A DNA stretch of 64,000 nucleotides from Salinicoccus sp. YB14-2 (GCF_001265075.1 NZ_LFKO01000002.1:867807-931806), one strand, 5' to 3'; positions 20,155 to 31,085 are shown, counted from the first letter of the stretch. Translations and numbers: made by a program. Notes: generated by a model from the sequence alone, not told the origin.

Positions 20155-21591
20155 CTACACTCCTTTTTGTTTTAAATCTTTTTCCTGAGGCAGAATCGCC
20201 TCTTCGATATCAATCGGATAATTCCCCGTAAAGCACGCATCACACTGGCCTTTCGAACCGAACTGATGATACACGTCATGCATTCTATCGACCGACAGAT
20301 ATGTCAATGAATCCGCACCGATTTCATCCCGGATTTCATCTCGCGATTTTCTGCTTGCGATGATTTCCGCATGCGTTGAAACGTCGATGCCGTAATAACA
20401 CGGGTTTTTAAGCGGCGGTGATGATACACCCATATGCACTTCGGCGGCTCCCGCCTGTTTCAAAGCTTTGACAATAAAACGGCTCGTCGTACCGCGCACG
20501 ATTGAATCATCGATGACGATCAGCCGCTTGCCTTCAATGATATCCCTGACCGGGGACAATTTCATGCGCACCGCACGTTCCCGCGCTTCCTGGCCGGGTT
20601 CTGTAAACGTCCTCCCGACATACCGGTTTTTGAGTAACCCCTGCTCCTGCGGGATGCCGATCGCTTCACTGAACCCTTTGGCCGCAGCAAGCGAGGAATC
20701 CGGTACACCGATGACGATATCCGCCTCAACATCCATCTCTTCTGCCAGCGCACGGCCGAGCTCTTTTCTAATCCGGTAAGTCGAAATATTTCTGAACTCG
20801 GAATCCGCACGCGCAAAATAGATATATTCCATTGAGCACATATTCGGGTAAGTCTGATCCGTATAGTAGTCGAAATCGATGCCGTCATCCGTGATCGTAA
20901 TCAGCTCGCCCGCCTCGATATCACGGATATAGTCCGCGCCGATCGCCGTGAACGCACACGTTTCACTGGCGACGCAGTGCGATCCGTCCTTCTTGCCGAG
21001 CATCAACGGCCGCACGCCGTGGTCATCGAGCGCGACCGTGAGACTGTCTTCATGCATAATCATAAAAGCGAATGCGCCTTTCAATTGTTTCAAGGTTTTC
21101 TTTATTCTATTTTTACGCTTTTCCAAACCCTCTTCGCCCGCGCCTTTTTCGCGGCGGAGCAGATGGGCGAACACTTCAGAGTCCGAAGTCGTCTGGAAAA
21201 TCGACCCCTGATCCTCGAGTGCACGTCTTAAATTCATCGCATTCACCAGGTTGCCGTTGTGCGCAAGGCCGAGGTCGCCCGTATGGCTTTTGAACAGGAA
21301 CGGCTGGACATTCGAAAGTTCGCTGCCCCCGCTTGACGCATAACGCGTATGACCGATGGCATGCGGGAACGGCTTCAGTGAATCAAGCTGGTCCTTCGAC
21401 AAAGCTTCTGTCAGCAGCCCCATGCCGCGTGCGCCGAATAGATATTCACCGCTCGAACTCACCATGCCCGCACCCTGCTGGCCGCGGTGCTGCAGGCTGT
21501 GCATCGCCATATACGTCAGCTCGCTCGCCTCCGGGTGGCCCCAGATACCGAACAGTCCGCACTCTTCCTTTAGTCCGTCAAATTCATGCAT
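20155..21591 (-). CDS. purF: Amidophosphoribosyltransferase
   Basis: 478 residues, commits PRPP to purine synthesis. The first ten residues form a propeptide; the glutaminase nucleophile is Cys11 ([11 protein letters not shown]). The phosphoribosyltransferase motif [11 protein letters not shown] is near 355. Cysteines in the C-terminal part ([14 protein letters not shown]) suggest the Fe-S type found in Bacillus. Overlaps purL by 22 bases. Confidence 0.96.
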   Translation of the reverse strand: MHEFDGLKEECGLFGIWGHPEASELTYMAMHSLQHRGQQGAGMVSSSGEYLFGARGMGLLTEALSKDQLDSLKPFPHAIGHTRYASSGGSELSNVQPFLFKSHTGDLGLAHNGNLVNAMNLRRALEDQGSIFQTTSDSEVFAHLLRREKGAGEEGLEKRKNRIKKTLKQLKGAFAFMIMHEDSLTVALDDHGVRPLMLGKKDGSHCVASETCAFTAIGADYIRDIEAGELITITDDGIDFDYYTDQTYPNMCSMEYIYFARADSEFRNISTYRIRKELGRALAEEMDVEADIVIGVPDSSLAAAKGFSEAIGIPQEQGLLKNRYVGRTFTEPGQEARERAVRMKLSPVRDIIEGKRLIVIDDSIVRGTTSRFIVKALKQAGAAEVHMGVSSPPLKNPCYYGIDVSTHAEIIASRKSRDEIRDEIGADSLTYLSVDRMHDVYHQFGSKGQCDACFTGNYPIDIEEAILPQEKDLKQKGV

Positions 21592-23750
21592 TCCGGAATT
21601 GCCCCCTTCAAAGTCGCATTGATTTCTTCAATATCGTATTCTGCATTAAAATTCTGTGCCTGCACTTTGAATGATTTTCCTGAAAGTCTACCGATTTCTG
21701 CTGCACCCTCGATGTCCATGCCTGCCGGTGCGACGACGATATAATTCGAAGCACTTTCAGAGAAAAGAAGATCTCCGCGCACGTCGATATCGATGTCCAT
21801 GCCTGAGTCATGGAAGCTTGTGAGCTGTGCAAGTTTCACAATGAGCCCGCCCCGGCCGAGCGGTGCGATCTTATGAATCTCACCGTTGACATAAAGATCT
21901 TTCAGCATGCTGCCGCGCTTGAACTCGAGGTCAAGATCGATCGCGCGTTCAGTCTGGCGGATTTTTTGGTCTATTAGTTTTTCAAGCTGTGAGCCCTGGA
22001 ACTGCGGTTTCAAGTCACCGACAAGATAAACCGCGTCGCCTTCAGCCACTTTGTCTTCTTTTATTTTGTTCACATCTTCGATCAGACCGACCATACCGAT
22101 GATCGGCGTCGGCAGAATGCTCGCTTCCTTCGTTTCATTATAAAGGCTGACATTTCCGGAAACGACCGGTGTGCCGAGTGCATCACATGCTTCCGCCATA
22201 CCTTTTGTCGACGCATCCAGCTGATTGTAGATCAGCGGTTTTTCAGGGGAACCGTAGTTCAGGCAGTCCGTCATCGCGAGCGGCTGTGCTCCGGTTGCAA
22301 TGATTTCGCGGTAGGCCTGCGCCACCACTTCTTTGCCGCCGTTGTATGGATCCGCACAAACATAGCGGCTCTTCCCGTCAAGCGTCATGGAGACCGCTTT
22401 GTCCGTACCTTCGATACGTATGATACCCGCACCGAAACCGGATTTCTGAAGCGTTGTTTCAGAATCGCCGGAATCAAATGCATCATGGATGAATGACTTG
22501 TCTGCAAGCGTCGGGTGTTGCAACAGTGATGTGAACGCCGCTTCAAGATCTTCATTTGAATAATCTTCGCGCGCATCATCTGCATCCGGTTTGTCGCCTT
22601 CAAGAATATAGACCGGTGCTTCCTCGGATAACGGCTGAACCGGAATATCCGCATACAGCTCATCTTCGAAATAGAGCAGCAGTCTGTCGCTGTCCGTCAC
22701 TTCACCGATGACTGCCGTCGCAAGATCCATCTCTTCGAATAATTTCAGAAATTTATCTTCAGAGCCGTCTTCAACGACGAGCAGCATGCGTTCCTGTGTT
22801 TCAGAAAGCATCATTTCATAAGGGGAGATGCCCGCTTCCGATACCGGCACTTTCTCAAGATTCAATGTAATGCCGTGATCGCCTTTCGCCGCCATTTCGG
22901 AACTTGAAGAAGTCAGCCCCGCAGCGCCCATATCCTGGATGCCGACGAGTTCAGGATATTCTATCGCCTGAAGCGTCGCTTCCATCAACCTTTTACCTGT
23001 TTCAGGATAGCCGACCTGCGCCGTTGGCGGTGCCACGTCAGCGTCCTCTGATAATTCTTCCGATGCGAATGATGCACCGAGAATACCGTCGCGTCCCGTT
23101 TCAAGGCCGACGTAGATTACTTTGTTGCCGACACCTTTAGCGGTCCCTTTCTGGATTTTATCATGGTCGATCAAACCGACGACCATCGCATTGACAAGCG
23201 GATTGCCGTCATAGTGGCCGTCAAACTCCACTTCGCCCCCGACAGCCGGAACGCCGATCTTATTCGCATAGTCGCTCATGCCGTCCTTCACCCCGTCGAC
23301 GAGCCGGCGGTTGTTTGCATTTGTCAGTTCACCGAAGCGCAGTGAATTCACCAGGCCGATCGGTCTCGCACCGATGGAGACGATGTCGCGTGTGATGCCG
23401 CCGACACCTGTTGCTGCACCGTGGAAAGGCTCGACAGCTGAGGGGTGGTTGTGGGATTCCACTTTGAATACGACCGCCTGGCCGTCACCGATATCAACAA
23501 CGCCGGCACCTTCACCAGGACCCATCAGCACCTGCTTTCCTTCTGTAGGAAACTGTTTCAGGAATGGCTTTGAATGTTTGTATGAACAATGCTCGCTCCA
23601 CATTGCGGCGAAAATGCCCGTTTCAGTATAATTCGGCGCTCTGCCCATGATTTCATTGACTTTTTCGTACTCTGCGTCCGTCAGTCCCATGCTCTGATAC
23701 AGCTTTTCGTTTTTAATATCCTGCTCCGTCGGTTCAACAAACTTATTCAT
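21570..23750 (-). CDS. purL: FGAM synthase, small-type PurL subunit
   Basis: 726 residues, so it is the small PurL of Gram-positives (about 740), not the 1300-residue form with a fused glutaminase. It contains [25 protein letters not shown], the ATP site and [15 protein letters not shown]. Small PurL needs PurQ (glutaminase) and PurS, which normally sit between purC and purL. Here its ATG overlaps the purC stop by one base, with GGAGG inside the purC end, so neither gene is present. Confidence 0.95.
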   Translation of the reverse strand: MNKFVEPTEQDIKNEKLYQSMGLTDAEYEKVNEIMGRAPNYTETGIFAAMWSEHCSYKHSKPFLKQFPTEGKQVLMGPGEGAGVVDIGDGQAVVFKVESHNHPSAVEPFHGAATGVGGITRDIVSIGARPIGLVNSLRFGELTNANNRRLVDGVKDGMSDYANKIGVPAVGGEVEFDGHYDGNPLVNAMVVGLIDHDKIQKGTAKGVGNKVIYVGLETGRDGILGASFASEELSEDADVAPPTAQVGYPETGKRLMEATLQAIEYPELVGIQDMGAAGLTSSSSEMAAKGDHGITLNLEKVPVSEAGISPYEMMLSETQERMLLVVEDGSEDKFLKLFEEMDLATAVIGEVTDSDRLLLYFEDELYADIPVQPLSEEAPVYILEGDKPDADDAREDYSNEDLEAAFTSLLQHPTLADKSFIHDAFDSGDSETTLQKSGFGAGIIRIEGTDKAVSMTLDGKSRYVCADPYNGGKEVVAQAYREIIATGAQPLAMTDCLNYGSPEKPLIYNQLDASTKGMAEACDALGTPVVSGNVSLYNETKEASILPTPIIGMVGLIEDVNKIKEDKVAEGDAVYLVGDLKPQFQGSQLEKLIDQKIRQTERAIDLDLEFKRGSMLKDLYVNGEIHKIAPLGRGGLIVKLAQLTSFHDSGMDIDIDVRGDLLFSESASNYIVVAPAGMDIEGAAEIGRLSGKSFKVQAQNFNAEYDIEEINATLKGAIPECMNLTD

Positions 23751-24454
23751 TATTTTGTAGCCTCCATTTTTTCATAAAATTTCTTATAAGTATCCACTAC
23801 TGAGCCGGTCCCTTCACGGAACACGTCCTTGTCAAAATTCTCTCCGGTTTTCGGATCCCATATACGGCACGTGTCCGGCGAAATTTCATCCGCCAGCAAA
23901 ATATTGCCTCTCGTATCCCTGCCGAATTCCACTTTGAAATCCACAAGCTGCAGCCCCATCTCTTCCATGATGTCGATGAGCGCCACATTCAGCTGATGCG
24001 CCCGTTTTTTGAGTTCGCTGATTTCCTTGTCCGTCGCAAGATCCATCTGGATTGCATGCGCACGGTTAATGAGCGGGTCGCCGAGTGCATCATCCTTCAA
24101 ATAAATTTCAAGGAGCGGCGGTGCGAACTCCCTGCCCTTTTTGAATCCGAGCCTTTTCGTGATGTTGCCGGCAGCGAGATTGCGTACGACCACTTCAATC
24201 GGAATGATTTCCACTTTACGTACCAGCTGCGTCGTGTCCCCCGTCCGCTCGATGAAATGCGACGGGATACCCATCTTTTCCAGCTTTTCAAACATTTCTG
24301 ATGTAATGATGTTGATGAGCCGTCCCTTGCCGGGCATCTCTTCTCTCTTTCTGCCGTCTGCTGCGGTCACTTCATCTTTGTACTCGACTGTCAGAACAAA
24401 AGGATCTTCGATTTCAAACATGCGTTTCGATTTGCCGTCATATAGCAGTTCCAT
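23750..24454 (-). CDS. purC: SAICAR synthetase
   Basis: 234 residues, adds aspartate to CAIR. Opens [13 protein letters not shown] and has [16 protein letters not shown] and [11 protein letters not shown]. The stop overlaps the purL start as TAATG. Starts 5 bases after the purK stop with a GGAG site. Confidence 0.96.
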   Translation of the reverse strand: MELLYDGKSKRMFEIEDPFVLTVEYKDEVTAADGRKREEMPGKGRLINIITSEMFEKLEKMGIPSHFIERTGDTTQLVRKVEIIPIEVVVRNLAAGNITKRLGFKKGREFAPPLLEIYLKDDALGDPLINRAHAIQMDLATDKEISELKKRAHQLNVALIDIMEEMGLQLVDFKVEFGRDTRGNILLADEISPDTCRIWDPKTGENFDKDVFREGTGSVVDTYKKFYEKMEATK

Positions 24455-24459
24455 GTCGC

Positions 24460-25581
24460 CTACTCCTTTTCGAAATCTGTCTTTAATTGGTTTAAGGCTG
24501 CTTCAACATCGTCGGTGAGCATTGTCACATGCCCCATCTTACGCTCCGGCTTCCTTGAAGTTTTACCGTATAGATGCACGTGCCATTCTGGATAATCGAA
24601 CAGTTCATTATCCAGACGGTCAAGATCCTGACCGAGCAGGTTCATCATAATCGCCGGCGTGTGCTGAGTAATTTCAGGCAGTGGCTGGTTCGTCACTGCA
24701 AGAATATGCGCATCAAACTGTGAAATGTTGCATGACTCAATCGTATGGTGCGCCGAGTTATGCGGTCTCGGTGCAATTTCGTTGACGTACAAAACGCCGG
24801 ATTTGTCGATGAAAAATTCGACTGTGAACACGCCGGTGAAATGAAGTTTATTCATAATTTTAGACACCTGCAGCTCCGCCTCTTTCTGGTAGTCGATCCT
24901 TGACGGTGCAATCGTACGGTACAAAATCTGATTTCTGTGCAGATTTTCCTGAAGCGGGAAGATGACTTCCTTGCCGCCCGCACTTCTTGCGACTGTCAGT
25001 GACACTTCACGTTCAAGGTCCAAATACTTTTCGGCAATAAACTGCGTGTCGCCGTATGGAATGGTCTCATCTTCGAGGTCCGCTTCCGACTCGATGAGAT
25101 ACTGGCCCTTGCCGTCATATCCGCCGGTTGCGGTCTTAACGATGACCGGATAGTTCTCTTTTGCTGTGAATGCTTTGACATCTTCGTCACTTTCAACTTT
25201 TTCAAACGGGACCACTTTTGCACCTGAGTTTCTGATGGCGTCTTTTTCGTCTTCACGGTTTTGCAGTGTGAGCAGCGTATCTGCCCCCTGCGGCACATAA
25301 TATTCGTCGACCATTTCCTCAAGCAGCGGTCCGTCAATATTTTCAAATTCGTAGGTGATGACGTCGGATGCGTCGCCGAGCTGTTTCAGCGCCTGTTCGT
25401 CATCGAATGGTGCATTGATGAAAAGATGGCTCGTCGCACTTGCTGGTGCGTCTTCAGACGGGTCGAGCACCGCCACTTTGTAACCCATGCGGAGCGCGCT
25501 CTGAGCAAGCATTTTACCGAGCTGGCCGCCGCCGATGATGCCGATCGTCTGATCCGGATAAATTCTTTTAGTTAAGGTCAT
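24460..25581 (-). CDS. purK: N5-CAIR synthetase, ATPase subunit
   Basis: 373 residues, ATP-grasp enzyme converting AIR and bicarbonate to N5-[21 protein letters not shown] at the start, [12 protein letters not shown] as the ATP-grasp loop, and [16 protein letters not shown] near the end are typical. Overlaps purE by 14 bases. Confidence 0.95.
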   Translation of the reverse strand: MTLTKRIYPDQTIGIIGGGQLGKMLAQSALRMGYKVAVLDPSEDAPASATSHLFINAPFDDEQALKQLGDASDVITYEFENIDGPLLEEMVDEYYVPQGADTLLTLQNREDEKDAIRNSGAKVVPFEKVESDEDVKAFTAKENYPVIVKTATGGYDGKGQYLIESEADLEDETIPYGDTQFIAEKYLDLEREVSLTVARSAGGKEVIFPLQENLHRNQILYRTIAPSRIDYQKEAELQVSKIMNKLHFTGVFTVEFFIDKSGVLYVNEIAPRPHNSAHHTIESCNISQFDAHILAVTNQPLPEITQHTPAIMMNLLGQDLDRLDNELFDYPEWHVHLYGKTSRKPERKMGHVTMLTDDVEAALNQLKTDFEKE

Positions 25582-26053
25582 TCTGCATAGCCTCCACCTT
25601 GTCTTCGAGTGATTTCGTATATTCTGTCAGTTTCAGATTGACATCTTCATTTGAAATTGCAAGCATTTTAGCTGCGAGAATGCCGGCATTTTTCGCTCCG
25701 GCATCACCGATCGACGTCGTCGCCACCGGAATGCCGCCCGGCATCTGTACGATGGATAATAAAGAATCCAGTCCTTTCAGCGATTTCGATTCGATCGGAA
25801 CCCCGATCACAGGCAGATTGGTCATGCTCGCGACCATGCCTGGCAGGTGCGCGGCACCGCCTGCGCCCGCGATGATGACTTTAATTCCGTTCTCTTGTGC
25901 ATTTTCTGCATATTCCAGCATGGCTTTCGGTGTACGGTGTGCGCTGACCACTTTTTTCTCATACTCAATACCAAATTCATCCAACATATCTGCTGCAAGT
26001 TTCATAGTCGGCCAGTCCGAAGAACTGCCCATAATAATGCCAACGACCATCAT
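25568..26053 (-). CDS. purE: N5-CAIR mutase
   Basis: 161 residues, moves the carboxyl group of N5-CAIR to form [17 protein letters not shown] and [12 protein letters not shown] are the PurE active-site signatures. First gene of the operon, with AGGAGG directly before two tandem ATG codons. Confidence 0.96.
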   Translation of the reverse strand: MMVVGIIMGSSSDWPTMKLAADMLDEFGIEYEKKVVSAHRTPKAMLEYAENAQENGIKVIIAGAGGAAHLPGMVASMTNLPVIGVPIESKSLKGLDSLLSIVQMPGGIPVATTSIGDAGAKNAGILAAKMLAISNEDVNLKLTEYTKSLEDKVEAMQNDLN

Positions 26054-26101
26054 TCATCCTCCTGTATACTGTTAAGTTGTTAAAGTCGAATGTTCTATTT
26101 C

Positions 26102-26130
26102 ATTTTATCAATTAAAGTCTTCAAATTCAA
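26102..26130 (-). promoter_or_regulatory. Purine operon promoter
   Basis: Minus-strand TTGAAT (26130-26125), spacer 17 bp, TAAAAT (26107-26102), 49 bases before purE. Confidence 0.7.
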
Positions 26131-26137
26131 CATAAAT

Positions 26138-26217
26138 CACGAACGTTTTAATCACTTTTATTTTTAATGTTTGTATATACGAACGATGACAGGTAGATAT
26201 AAGGGTTAAAGTTCGTG
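26138..26217. promoter_or_regulatory. PurR-like boxes between purE and folD
   Basis: Three CGAAC/GTTCG cores: CGAAC at 26140 and 26180 (40 bp apart) and inverted GTTCG at 26211. The PurR box of low-GC Gram-positives is A/T-rich around CCGAAC, so these fit, and the location between divergent purE and folD is the expected one. Confidence 0.55.
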
Positions 26218-26229
26218 AATTTGATTTGA

Positions 26230-26258
26230 TTGAATTTTTCCTCACAATCGTACATAAT
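26230..26258 (+). promoter_or_regulatory. folD promoter
   Basis: TTGAAT at 26230-26235 and CATAAT at 26253-26258, spacer 17 bp. Confidence 0.5.
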
Positions 26259-26297
26259 ATAAATGAAGAGAAAGTATATCTTAGGAGGAAAATTGTT

Positions 26298-27149
26298 ATG
26301 ACTGCTGAAATTTTAAACGGCCGCGAAATCGCAAAAGATTATCGCGCAGGTCTTGCTGAAGAAGTAGAGAATTTAAAATCAAAAGGAATCACTCCAAACT
26401 TGACTGTAGTGATCGTCGGTAACGACGGTGCTTCATTGAGTTATGTTAAATCTAAAAACAAAGCTGCTGAAAAAGTCGGCATGACTTCAGGCATCGTTCA
26501 TATGGAAGAAAGTGCGACTGAAGAAGAAGTCCTTGCAGAAGTGGAACGCCTGAACAATGACGACGATGTCCATGGTATTCTTGTTCAGGTGCCGCTGCCT
26601 AAGCAGGTTGATGAGAATAAAGTGCTTGAAGCAATCTCACCGGAAAAAGACGTTGACGGATTCAGCCCGATCAATATCGGCCGCCTGTACACCGGCCAGC
26701 GCACATTTGTTCCATGTACACCACTCGGCATCATGGAACTGTTGAAACACACCGGTTCACTTGAAGGTAAGGAAGTTGCTGTCATCGGCCGCTCACACAT
26801 CGTCGGCCAGCCGGTAGCAAAATTACTCACGAATGAAAACGCGACTGTGACATTGATGCACTCACGCACAAAAGACATGGTGGCGAAACTGAAAGACTTC
26901 GATGTTGTCGTTTCCGCTGTCGGCCAGCCGGGACTCGTTACAGGCTCCGACCTGAAAGAAGGCGCAATCGTCATCGATGTCGGCAACACAATGGTAGACG
27001 GCAAACTGAAGGGTGACGTAGACTACGACTCCGCAGCAGAAGTCGCAAGCTACATCACACCAGTTCCAGGCGGTGTCGGCCCACTCACCATCACAATGGT
27101 GCTGAACAACACACTGCTCGCTGCCAAATGGAATAAAGGTATCGAATAA
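26298..27149 (+). CDS. folD: Methylenetetrahydrofolate dehydrogenase / cyclohydrolase
   Basis: 284 residues, bifunctional enzyme producing 10-formyl-THF, the one-carbon donor of PurN and PurH, which explains its position opposite the pur operon. [18 protein letters not shown] with catalytic Tyr/Lys, [10 protein letters not shown] and the NAD(P) motif [14 protein letters not shown] are visible. The start is ATG 26298, 6-7 bases after AGGAGG; the long in-frame extension upstream overlaps the promoter. Confidence 0.95.
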   Translation: MTAEILNGREIAKDYRAGLAEEVENLKSKGITPNLTVVIVGNDGASLSYVKSKNKAAEKVGMTSGIVHMEESATEEEVLAEVERLNNDDDVHGILVQVPLPKQVDENKVLEAISPEKDVDGFSPINIGRLYTGQRTFVPCTPLGIMELLKHTGSLEGKEVAVIGRSHIVGQPVAKLLTNENATVTLMHSRTKDMVAKLKDFDVVVSAVGQPGLVTGSDLKEGAIVIDVGNTMVDGKLKGDVDYDSAAEVASYITPVPGGVGPLTITMVLNNTLLAAKWNKGIE

Positions 27150-27154
27150 TAAGG

Positions 27155-27182
27155 AAACCCCGGTCAGGCGACCGGGGTTTTC
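27155..27182 (+). terminator. folD terminator
   Basis: ACCCCGGT/ACCGGGGT hairpin followed by TTTTC. Confidence 0.85.
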
Positions 27183-27230
27183 GCGTGTATATAGGTTGCT
27201 TTTAGATTTTTGTTTTTTATCGGACTTATT

Positions 27231-27427
27231 GGCGCCTCGAATTCGGAACGAAGCTCCGATAGAGGTCCAACACCGCCTCGAATTGGAAACGAAGCTCCGA
27301 TAGAAGCCCAACACCGCCTCGAATTGGAAACGAAGCTCCGATAGAGGCCCAACGCCGCTTCGAATTCGGAACGAGGCTCCGATAGAGGCCCAACGCCGCC
27401 TCGATTTGAAAACGAGGCGCCGATAGA
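27231..27427. repeat. Family B tandem hairpin repeats, 5 units of 41 bp
   Basis: The core GCCTCG or GCTTCG starts at 27234, 27275, 27316, 27357 and 27398, an exact 41-bp spacing, with partner arm CGAAGCTCCG or CGAGGCTCCG. The orientation is opposite to the copies at 8905 and 15578. Fills the gap between convergent folD and the NERD gene. Confidence 0.88.
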
Positions 27428-27430
27428 GAA

Positions 27431-28405
27431 TCAAACCCTATTTAATACCGGTCGATTATAATAAAAATCATGATCTTTAAAGACAAAATCATATTCAGAA
27501 CGCGGATTCTCATATTTCGCATGCCGACCAGTAGAAATCAATTTGAAATTCCTTCTTAAAACCTTACTCAAATGCTTTTTAGAAGTTACCCCGCCTAAAA
27601 ACCGGTACACTTCCTCCAGCTTCAATTCCCGGTCATGCCGAAGCACTCCATACTCACAAATCGTACGAAGCACCGCCTTTTCTTTCGCCTCCGAATGACC
27701 GCATCCACAACGGACGTGATACCGATTGACCGCTATATCAAAACCCGAACATTCCGCGCAGCAGATGCCCCTGCGCAAAAGATCAAATTCAGCAGCTTCC
27801 AACTCGCGCGGGCTGTAAGGACATGGAATAATAAATGTCTCGATGGCACGAGCAACCTCTTCTATATCCAAACTCCCATTCCAATTTTCCTCGTCAGCAA
27901 TTTTATGGATTTTACGCTTAATATCATTGCGCATCGTCACTTCGATATCCACACCATCGACAATCTTCACATCATGATGTTCATTGATGAATACGATTGA
28001 GCTGTACAAACCGCCCGGCCGGCCCATGCGATAATGCATCAGACTCACTTTCTCCATCGACCGCTTCAGCTGAATAAAAATATCCTTATTCAGACGCTTG
28101 CCGCTGCTGAACCATTTCCCATCCACGAACTCCAGTGCCCCCGAATAATTCTTCACATCGAATACATACACACCCTCGCCCGTCACCAGCAGCGTATCAA
28201 CCTGTGTGGTGCCGCCCGCGTCGATCCATATATCCTTGAAGATTTTCCAGTGCGGGCGGCCGTAGTTCGAAAGCCAGTCGTCGAATTCGCACTCTCCAGC
28301 ATAACCCGCGGCGAGACGCTTCAAATTCTGCACATCTTTATCATCACCGCCACCCCTCATACACAAATTATGCAGCCACTGATGTTCCAAAGTCTTAGTT
28401 CTCAA
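27431..28405 (-). CDS. NERD domain protein with C-terminal zinc ribbon
   Basis: 324 residues. A NERD (nuclease-related) domain spans about 35-140: the acidic and Lys residues in QVDTLLVTGEGVYVFDVKNYSG match the Asp-...-Asp-x-Lys core of restriction-like nucleases. A zinc ribbon follows near 215-245 (CCAEC ... CGCG), then a helical C-terminus. NERD proteins may act on DNA, but no function is established. The start is TTG 28405, 8 bases after AGGAGG. Stands alone between two repeat clusters. Confidence 0.75.
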   Translation of the reverse strand: MRTKTLEHQWLHNLCMRGGGDDKDVQNLKRLAAGYAGECEFDDWLSNYGRPHWKIFKDIWIDAGGTTQVDTLLVTGEGVYVFDVKNYSGALEFVDGKWFSSGKRLNKDIFIQLKRSMEKVSLMHYRMGRPGGLYSSIVFINEHHDVKIVDGVDIEVTMRNDIKRKIHKIADEENWNGSLDIEEVARAIETFIIPCPYSPRELEAAEFDLLRRGICCAECSGFDIAVNRYHVRCGCGHSEAKEKAVLRTICEYGVLRHDRELKLEEVYRFLGGVTSKKHLSKVLRRNFKLISTGRHAKYENPRSEYDFVFKDHDFYYNRPVLNRV

Positions 28406-28544
28406 AATAAAAACCTCCTGTCTCAGTAATATATTTTAAAAGGTAAAAAAGAACCCCTCATATATATATGCCGAACAACAGGAGATTTGATTTTTTCTCA
28501 TATCAGGTTTATTAAATTTCTTGAATTAAATAATTAACTGTCAA

Positions 28545-28735
28545 GATTTCCAGATATTCAAAACTGTCATTATTTCAATGTGTTTATAACCGTCATGAGC
28601 TCCAGGTATTCAAAACCGTCATGAGCTCCAGGTATTCAAAACCGTCATGAGTTCCAAGTCTTTAAAAATACCATGGTTTCCAAACCTTTAAAAAGATCAC
28701 TATTTACTCATCTTCAAAACCGTCATCAGCTCCAC
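28545..28735. repeat. Family D 26-bp tandem repeat
   Basis: ACCGTCATGAG recurs at 28589, 28615 and 28641 with a 26-bp period and a spacer resembling CTCCAGGTATTCAAA; degenerate copies extend from about 28545 to 28735. No strong hairpin and no open frame. Lies in the 370-bp gap between the NERD gene and the antiporter. Confidence 0.75.
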
Positions 28736-28775
28736 ACTTAAAAAAATAGTTTAAAAATAGAACCGCCTGCGCATT

Positions 28776-29750
28776 CTAGCCTCTCAATATGATATAAACA
28801 AAATAAACCAGATAGATCGCCACAAGTACGATACCTTCCGTGCGTCTTAGACGGTAGCCGGTTCTGGCAAAGATGAACAGTGTAACTGTAACGAGAATCA
28901 TAAGGATGATATCAAAAGCGATCACACCGGTGACGTCAAGCGGCATGATAGAAGACGCGAGCCCCGTCACGAGCAGAATGTTGAATATATTACTGCCGAT
29001 CAGGTTTCCCATCGCCATTTCAGTTTCGCCCTTAAATGCGGCCATCACCGAAGTGACCAGCTCCGGCAGTGACGTGCCGAGCGCAATGATGGTCAGACCG
29101 ACCAGTGCCTGACTCATTCCGAGAGCAACCGCAATTTCCGTGGCGCTGGATACGACGAGTTCCCCGCCGGCGACAATGCCGACGAGCCCGATGACCAGCA
29201 CAACAATCAGCCTCGTCCATCCAAACTGCCCGCCTTCCTCGGTACTCTCCACCTTCGTTGTCTCATCCATCGTAATCGACTTCGCACGCTTCGCTTTCTT
29301 AAATATGTAGAACATATAAAATAAAAGCCCGCCAAGAATAATCGCACCGTCCAGGCGGCTGATCACACTGCCGCCCTCACCGCCGAACCATCTTTCACTG
29401 ATCAGAAGCAGCATCAGCACGGACGCACCCAAAGCAAATATAATATCTCTGTTTGCCACTTCTTTTTCCACTACAATCGGTGCCACGACTACCGTCAGAC
29501 CCAGCACGAGCGTAATATTGATAATATTACTGCCGACCACATTCCCGGCAACCATATCCCCGTTGCCCTCGAGCGCCGCAATAATACTGACCACCGCTTC
29601 AGGCGCACTCGTCCCGAACGCAATGATCGTAAGCCCGATGATAATCGGCGAAATGCTCAATTTTCTAGCAATCGTCGAGGCACTGTCCACAAACCAATCC
29701 GCACCTTTAATCAGCAGCACGAACCCGGCCACAAGCCAAACATATGTCAT
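28776..29750 (-). CDS. Sodium/calcium exchanger family protein (YrbG-like)
   Basis: 324 residues with about ten membrane segments arranged as two homologous halves. Each half carries the CaCA alpha repeat: TIIAFGTSAPEAVVS with GNVVGSNIINI in the first, TIIALGTSLPELVTS with GNLIGSNIFNI in the second. A charged cytoplasmic loop lies between. Exchanges Ca2+ for Na+ or H+ across the membrane. ATG 29750 follows GGAGGG by 6 bases; 29801 is a longer in-frame alternative without a site. Confidence 0.85.
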   Translation of the reverse strand: MTYVWLVAGFVLLIKGADWFVDSASTIARKLSISPIIIGLTIIAFGTSAPEAVVSIIAALEGNGDMVAGNVVGSNIINITLVLGLTVVVAPIVVEKEVANRDIIFALGASVLMLLLISERWFGGEGGSVISRLDGAIILGGLLFYMFYIFKKAKRAKSITMDETTKVESTEEGGQFGWTRLIVVLVIGLVGIVAGGELVVSSATEIAVALGMSQALVGLTIIALGTSLPELVTSVMAAFKGETEMAMGNLIGSNIFNILLVTGLASSIMPLDVTGVIAFDIILMILVTVTLFIFARTGYRLRRTEGIVLVAIYLVYFVYIILRG

Positions 29751-29809
29751 AGAAGTCCCTCCAAAGTAAAGTCTCCCCTTTCTATACCCAGTTTTTCTCA
29801 AAATAAAAG

Positions 29810-29850
29810 ACCCGCGGCAGAATGAAGTCCGCCGGGGGCCAAAACATATA
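29810..29850 (-). terminator. Probable hmp terminator
   Basis: Imperfect GC-rich stem with a bulge (CCCGGCGG and GCCGCGGG) followed by TTTTATTTT on the minus strand. Confidence 0.5.
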
Positions 29851-29864
29851 AAACTTGTATAATA

Positions 29865-31013
29865 TTAGTTGGATGCTGCAACAGTTTCGCCGATGACACT
29901 CATCTTCGGACCGAACGGTTCGAAATGGATATTCTCCTCTTTGAAACCGACTTCCGACAATACTTTAATCATCGCGTTCATGAAATGCATGGATCCGCAA
30001 ATGTAGACGCTGCGGTCAGTAAGCCCTTCGAAATCCTCGTGCGTCAAATAACCTTCAGTGTCGGAGTACTTTATTTTCACATCAATTTCTTCACCGAACG
30101 CCTTCATCTCATCTTTGAACGGGTGCATGCCTGCGTTCTGCACGCTGTAAATAAACTTCGAGTCCTTATCGGCAGCAATCGCCTCCTCGATCATCGCCAT
30201 CACAGGTGTTGCGCCGACGCCCCCCGCGATGAACAGGAATTTGTCTTCTTCATGGTTCAGAAGGAAATCTCCCGCCGGTGCGCTCAGTTCAAGCGTGTCG
30301 CCGACTTTGACACCGTCGTGCATGTAGTGTGAAACGACGCCCGACGTTTCGCCCGCACCTTCTTTTTTAACCGCGAACTGCAGCCCTTCGTCAGTGTTGA
30401 TCGAACAGATTGAATAGTGGCGGAGTGCTTCGTTCGGATAATCCGTCGGGTCGACTTTGACAGTGATATACTGACCGGCACGCAGGTCATATTCAACAGT
30501 GTCGTTCTTCACTGTGTAACGGACGATATCGTCGGATAGATGATCTTTTTTCACCACTTCAAACGGAACGAATCCGTCCCAGTCGGCATTCTGGTACATG
30601 CCGTTTTCAACGTCGATGAAGATCTGCGCGATTTCGCCGTAGTACTCTTCCCATGCATCCATGATTTCAGGCGTCGCCGCGTCGCCCAATACTTCCTTGA
30701 TGCCGATCAGCAGGTTTTCGCCGACAATCGGATAGTGTTCGGGCAGAACATTCAGTGCGCGGTGCTTGTGCGCAATGCCGATGACCGCCGGTACGATCGC
30801 TTCAAGATTGTCGATATGACGCGCCGCCTGCAGCACTGTGAATGCAAGTGCTTTCGGCTGGTCGCCGACTTTCTGGTTCGTCTGGTTGAACATATCGAGT
30901 AATTCCGGATGTTTTTTAAACATCGTCTGATAGAAGACTTTGGTTATTGTGGTACCGTGCTGTTCCAGTGCCGGTACTGTCGCTTTAATAATTTCTTTTT
31001 TGTGAGAATCCAT
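29865..31013 (-). CDS. hmp: Flavohaemoglobin, nitric oxide dioxygenase
   Basis: 382 residues, turns NO plus oxygen into nitrate using NAD(P)H. The globin domain (1-140) has the proximal His in AHKHRALNV; the FAD domain has RHYSICS; the NAD domain has FIAGGVGATPVMAM and YICGSMHFM. An NsrR-type palindrome and promoter lie upstream, and the NsrR-like gene is divergent. Confidence 0.94.
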   Translation of the reverse strand: MDSHKKEIIKATVPALEQHGTTITKVFYQTMFKKHPELLDMFNQTNQKVGDQPKALAFTVLQAARHIDNLEAIVPAVIGIAHKHRALNVLPEHYPIVGENLLIGIKEVLGDAATPEIMDAWEEYYGEIAQIFIDVENGMYQNADWDGFVPFEVVKKDHLSDDIVRYTVKNDTVEYDLRAGQYITVKVDPTDYPNEALRHYSICSINTDEGLQFAVKKEGAGETSGVVSHYMHDGVKVGDTLELSAPAGDFLLNHEEDKFLFIAGGVGATPVMAMIEEAIAADKDSKFIYSVQNAGMHPFKDEMKAFGEEIDVKIKYSDTEGYLTHEDFEGLTDRSVYICGSMHFMNAMIKVLSEVGFKEENIHFEPFGPKMSVIGETVAASN

Positions 31014-31031
31014 GAAACCGCTCCCTTGTTT

Positions 31032-31054
31032 AAGATATATATTTTATACATCTT
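31032..31054. promoter_or_regulatory. NsrR operator
   Basis: 23-bp near-perfect palindrome with outer arms AAGAT and ATCTT around an A/T-rich core, matching the NsrR consensus. It covers the predicted hmp transcription start. Confidence 0.7.
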
Positions 31055-31056
31055 TA

Positions 31057-31085
31057 ATATTAAAGGGTAAATATGTGAATATCAA
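31057..31085 (-). promoter_or_regulatory. hmp promoter
   Basis: Minus-strand TTGATA (31085-31080) and TAATAT (31062-31057) with a 17-bp spacer, directly followed by the NsrR palindrome. Confidence 0.7.

Noticed and set aside
27164..27434. Frames across the 27.2-27.4 kb repeats, including a 190-residue one
   Set aside because: Translation of the 41-bp hairpin array continuing antisense to folD; no coding signals.
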